A stretch of 35,989 bases of DNA, from positions 1-35,989 of the forward strand of contig DATLUA010000016.1 in the NCBI GenBank assembly GCA_035533295.1, written 5' to 3'. The position numbers and the translations under genes were made by a program. The stretch comes from JAGWJU01 sp035533295 (GTDB lineage Bacteria; Elusimicrobiota; Elusimicrobia; UBA1565; UBA9628). This document shows, one piece after another, positions 34,492 through 35,989 of this stretch. The first letter of the stretch is position 1, and every line of letters begins with the position of its first letter. The notes below the pieces were generated by a model. The model was not told where the DNA came from, ran no database searches, and saw nothing but the letters and a program-made list of their open reading frames with translations.

Positions 34492-35335
34492 GGGATAGCT
34501 CCTTGGCCATATAGCGGCCGTCTTGAAACACGACCTTGGACACGCGGGCCCGCGCGTCATGCTGGAAAACCAGCGTCCAATTTTTCGCGCAGGCCTCGGC
34601 CAGCAGGCCGCGCTTGACTTCCAGGGTGTCCAGCGGAAACAAATCGTAGGCCATGATGTAGGGGAGCGGCAGGTGCGCGCGCGTCGGGATGAGGTCGCCC
34701 AGGAAAACCGCGGTTTCTCCCTCGGACTCGACTTTCACTATTTGATGCCCGCGGGTGTGCCCGCCCGAGCGCATCGCCCATAGGCCGGGCTCGAGTTCGG
34801 CGTCGCCGGAAACCAACTCAAGCCGCTTGGCCTCGTCCAGTGGAGCGAAATTCTCCTCTAAGTAGCTGGCCTTGTTGCGCTCGTGCGGCGCGTTGGCGTC
34901 CTCCCACTCCTCCTTCTGGATGACATACTTGGCCTTGGGAAACGCCGGCACGGGCTTGCCGGAAGCGTCAAACTCCGTGTCGCCGCCCGCATGATCGAAG
35001 TGCAGGTGAGTGTTGATGACCAAGTGGATGTCGCCGGAAGAGAGCCCTTGCGCCCTGAGCTCGTCGCGCAGCGTCTTGGGCCGATTAACGGCGTAGATGT
35101 TGGAGAACTTGCGGTTCTTGTCGTATTTCGAGGACAGTCCGGCATCGACCAAGACATTGCGGCCTTTCGGCGTGCGGATGAGCAGGCAGCCCAGCGCCAA
35201 AGCAATGCGGTTCGACTCGTCCGGCTCATCGTGCCGGCACCAAAGCGTTCTCGGCACCACGCCATACATGGCGCCGCCATCAAGGCGGAATGTCCCGTCT
35301 GAAACCGGCTGAATTTCAAATTTTCCGATTTTCAT
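34481..35335 (-). CDS. Metallo-beta-lactamase-fold hydrolase
   Basis: This 284-residue protein has the zinc motif H110-L-H112-F-D114-H115, a GGHTRGHQ block with the next His ligand, a FLGDLIPTRAH Asp ligand and a final FQHDAR. The pattern (single-domain, LLIRTPKGRNVLVDAGL) resembles N-acyl-homoserine lactonase-like and other small-molecule hydrolases of the superfamily, but the substrate cannot be set. It starts 4 bp after the SEC-C gene stop and overlaps the aminotransferase start. Confidence 0.88.
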   Translation of the reverse strand: MKIGKFEIQPVSDGTFRLDGGAMYGVVPRTLWCRHDEPDESNRIALALGCLLIRTPKGRNVLVDAGLSSKYDKNRKFSNIYAVNRPKTLRDELRAQGLSSGDIHLVINTHLHFDHAGGDTEFDASGKPVPAFPKAKYVIQKEEWEDANAPHERNKASYLEENFAPLDEAKRLELVSGDAELEPGLWAMRSGGHTRGHQIVKVESEGETAVFLGDLIPTRAHLPLPYIMAYDLFPLDTLEVKRGLLAEACAKNWTLVFQHDARARVSKVVFQDGRYMAKELSHAG

Positions 35336-35339
35336 GGAT

Positions 35340-35795
35340 TCAGGATTTGCCCGCGCAGCACTTCTTGTATTTCTTTCCAGAACCGCAAGGGCAGGGATCG
35401 TTGCGGCCCGCGTCCGGCCCGGTTTTAACGTAAGTCTCGGGCTTGGCGGCGCCTGAGGCGGGCGGCTCGTTGTAACGGCCGGCCTCTATGGCTTCCTTGT
35501 TCTTTTCAACCCAGGCCTTGACCTCGCTCATGCTCTTGACGTTGACGCCGTCCCTGGCCATGTGCGCCGCCAACGTCTTCATCTGCTTGACGAAGGCCGG
35601 GTCCTTCCATTTGCGGTAGAACAGAGGCATGAGGCCCTTGGCCTCCGGGATGTCCTCAATTTTTTTAGCCGCATCAGCAGGCGAATCTCCCGCCGAAGAT
35701 TGGGCGGCGGACGTTGAAGCAGATGGGTTAAGCGCGTCCGATGGTTTCTTATTTTTACGCCCAAGAAGGCCGCTTAAGGGCTTAAACCAACTCAT
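35340..35795 (-). CDS. SEC-C metal-binding motif protein
   Basis: This 151-residue protein has a basic N terminus, a low-complexity Ala/Ser linker (residues ~20-45), a helical middle (KWKDPAFVKQMKTLAAHM) and a C-terminal zinc-binding SEC-C motif GRNDPCPCGSGKKYKKCC (four Cys). The motif is that at the end of SecA and occurs in many proteins of unknown role. SecA itself is not here. ATG 35795 is supported by TAAAAT 6 bp upstream. Confidence 0.88.
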   Translation of the reverse strand: MSWFKPLSGLLGRKNKKPSDALNPSASTSAAQSSAGDSPADAAKKIEDIPEAKGLMPLFYRKWKDPAFVKQMKTLAAHMARDGVNVKSMSEVKAWVEKNKEAIEAGRYNEPPASGAAKPETYVKTGPDAGRNDPCPCGSGKKYKKCCAGKS

Positions 35796-35801
35796 GTTAA
35801 T

Positions 35802-35807
35802 ATTTTA
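35802..35807 (-). promoter_or_regulatory. -10 box for the SEC-C gene
   Basis: TAAAAT on the minus strand ends 6 bp before ATG 35795, inside an A/T-rich patch. There is no ribosome-binding site between them, which fits a leaderless transcript for the minus-strand run that follows. Confidence 0.5.
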
Positions 35808-35841
35808 GAAAATTAAGCGTCCGCGTAACCCTTAAAGAAGA

Positions 35842-35989
35842 TCAGGAAACGTCCCAGCACTCGTTGGCGTGCAGCAAGAGCGCGGGATCGGTCTGCGCGC
35901 GGGCGATGAAGTCCTTGACCTTGGGGTTTTTCCAGGCCTCGACCGCGGCTTTCCAGCCTTCGGCCAAACTTTGGGTCTTAAGATCCGCC
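35842..35989 (-). CDS. Unidentified protein, C-terminal fragment
   Basis: An open frame enters from the right edge and stops with TGA at 35842-35844. The 48 visible residues (including LAEGWKAAVEAWKNPKVKDF and ending HANECWDVS) are helical and acidic/basic mixed, with no recognised domain. The repeated pattern W-K-x-P-x-F/V-K resembles the middle of the adjacent SEC-C protein (KWKDPAFVKQMKT), so the two genes could be related, but this is weak. Confidence 0.5.
   Translation of the reverse strand, partial: ADLKTQSLAEGWKAAVEAWKNPKVKDFIARAQTDPALLLHANECWDVS

Overview
The window is about 36 kb of GC-rich bacterial DNA with short intergenic gaps and many genes that overlap their neighbour by 4 or 11 bp. 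There is no rRNA or tRNA gene to place it. The mix (PilT, UDP-sugar genes, fused NadD-YqeK, GlgP, DUF1015) suggests an uncultivated Gram-negative-like bacterium; Elusimicrobiota is my best guess, but only a guess. Several genes have a TANAAT -10 box 6-9 bp before the start codon and no Shine-Dalgarno sequence, which suggests that leaderless transcripts are common.

1-3.65 kb is an accessory, defence-like segment. The end of an ISL3-type insertion sequence lies against a SIR2-domain gene, which follows a type I DNA methyltransferase gene (hsdM) by 3 bp. No hsdS or hsdR is present. Upstream of hsdM is an array of ATAGC(C/T) hexamers spaced 10-12 bp apart.

3.65-22 kb is housekeeping. It holds a membrane protein with two winged-helix-like ends, then ugd, a UDP-xylose synthase, a polyprenol-phosphate-type glycosyltransferase, an FprA-type ferredoxin reductase and a small membrane protein. 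These are followed by glycogen phosphorylase with a 2-hydroxyacid dehydrogenase, a Dus enzyme, a DUF1015 protein, a zinc alcohol dehydrogenase, and a tight run nadD-yqeK, lytR_C, pilT, rsfS, argS, trmO.

22-32.2 kb is the most unusual part. It has three cobalamin-binding-type radical SAM enzymes, a fourth short radical SAM enzyme with extra C-terminal cysteines, two family 2 glycosyltransferases, a 2-oxoglutarate/Fe(II) oxygenase and a flavin oxidoreductase split by a frameshift. A 73-residue ORF with a strong ribosome-binding site carries a Y-x-x-P-x-L-x-x-x-G motif like that in leader peptides of RRE-dependent RiPPs. I infer a candidate peptide-modification (RiPP-like) cluster. No RRE protein, protease or transporter is visible, so this remains a hypothesis.

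32.2-36 kb returns to GC-rich genes on the minus strand: a family 4 glycosyltransferase, a sugar aminotransferase, a metallo-beta-lactamase-fold hydrolase, a SEC-C protein and a partial gene at the edge.
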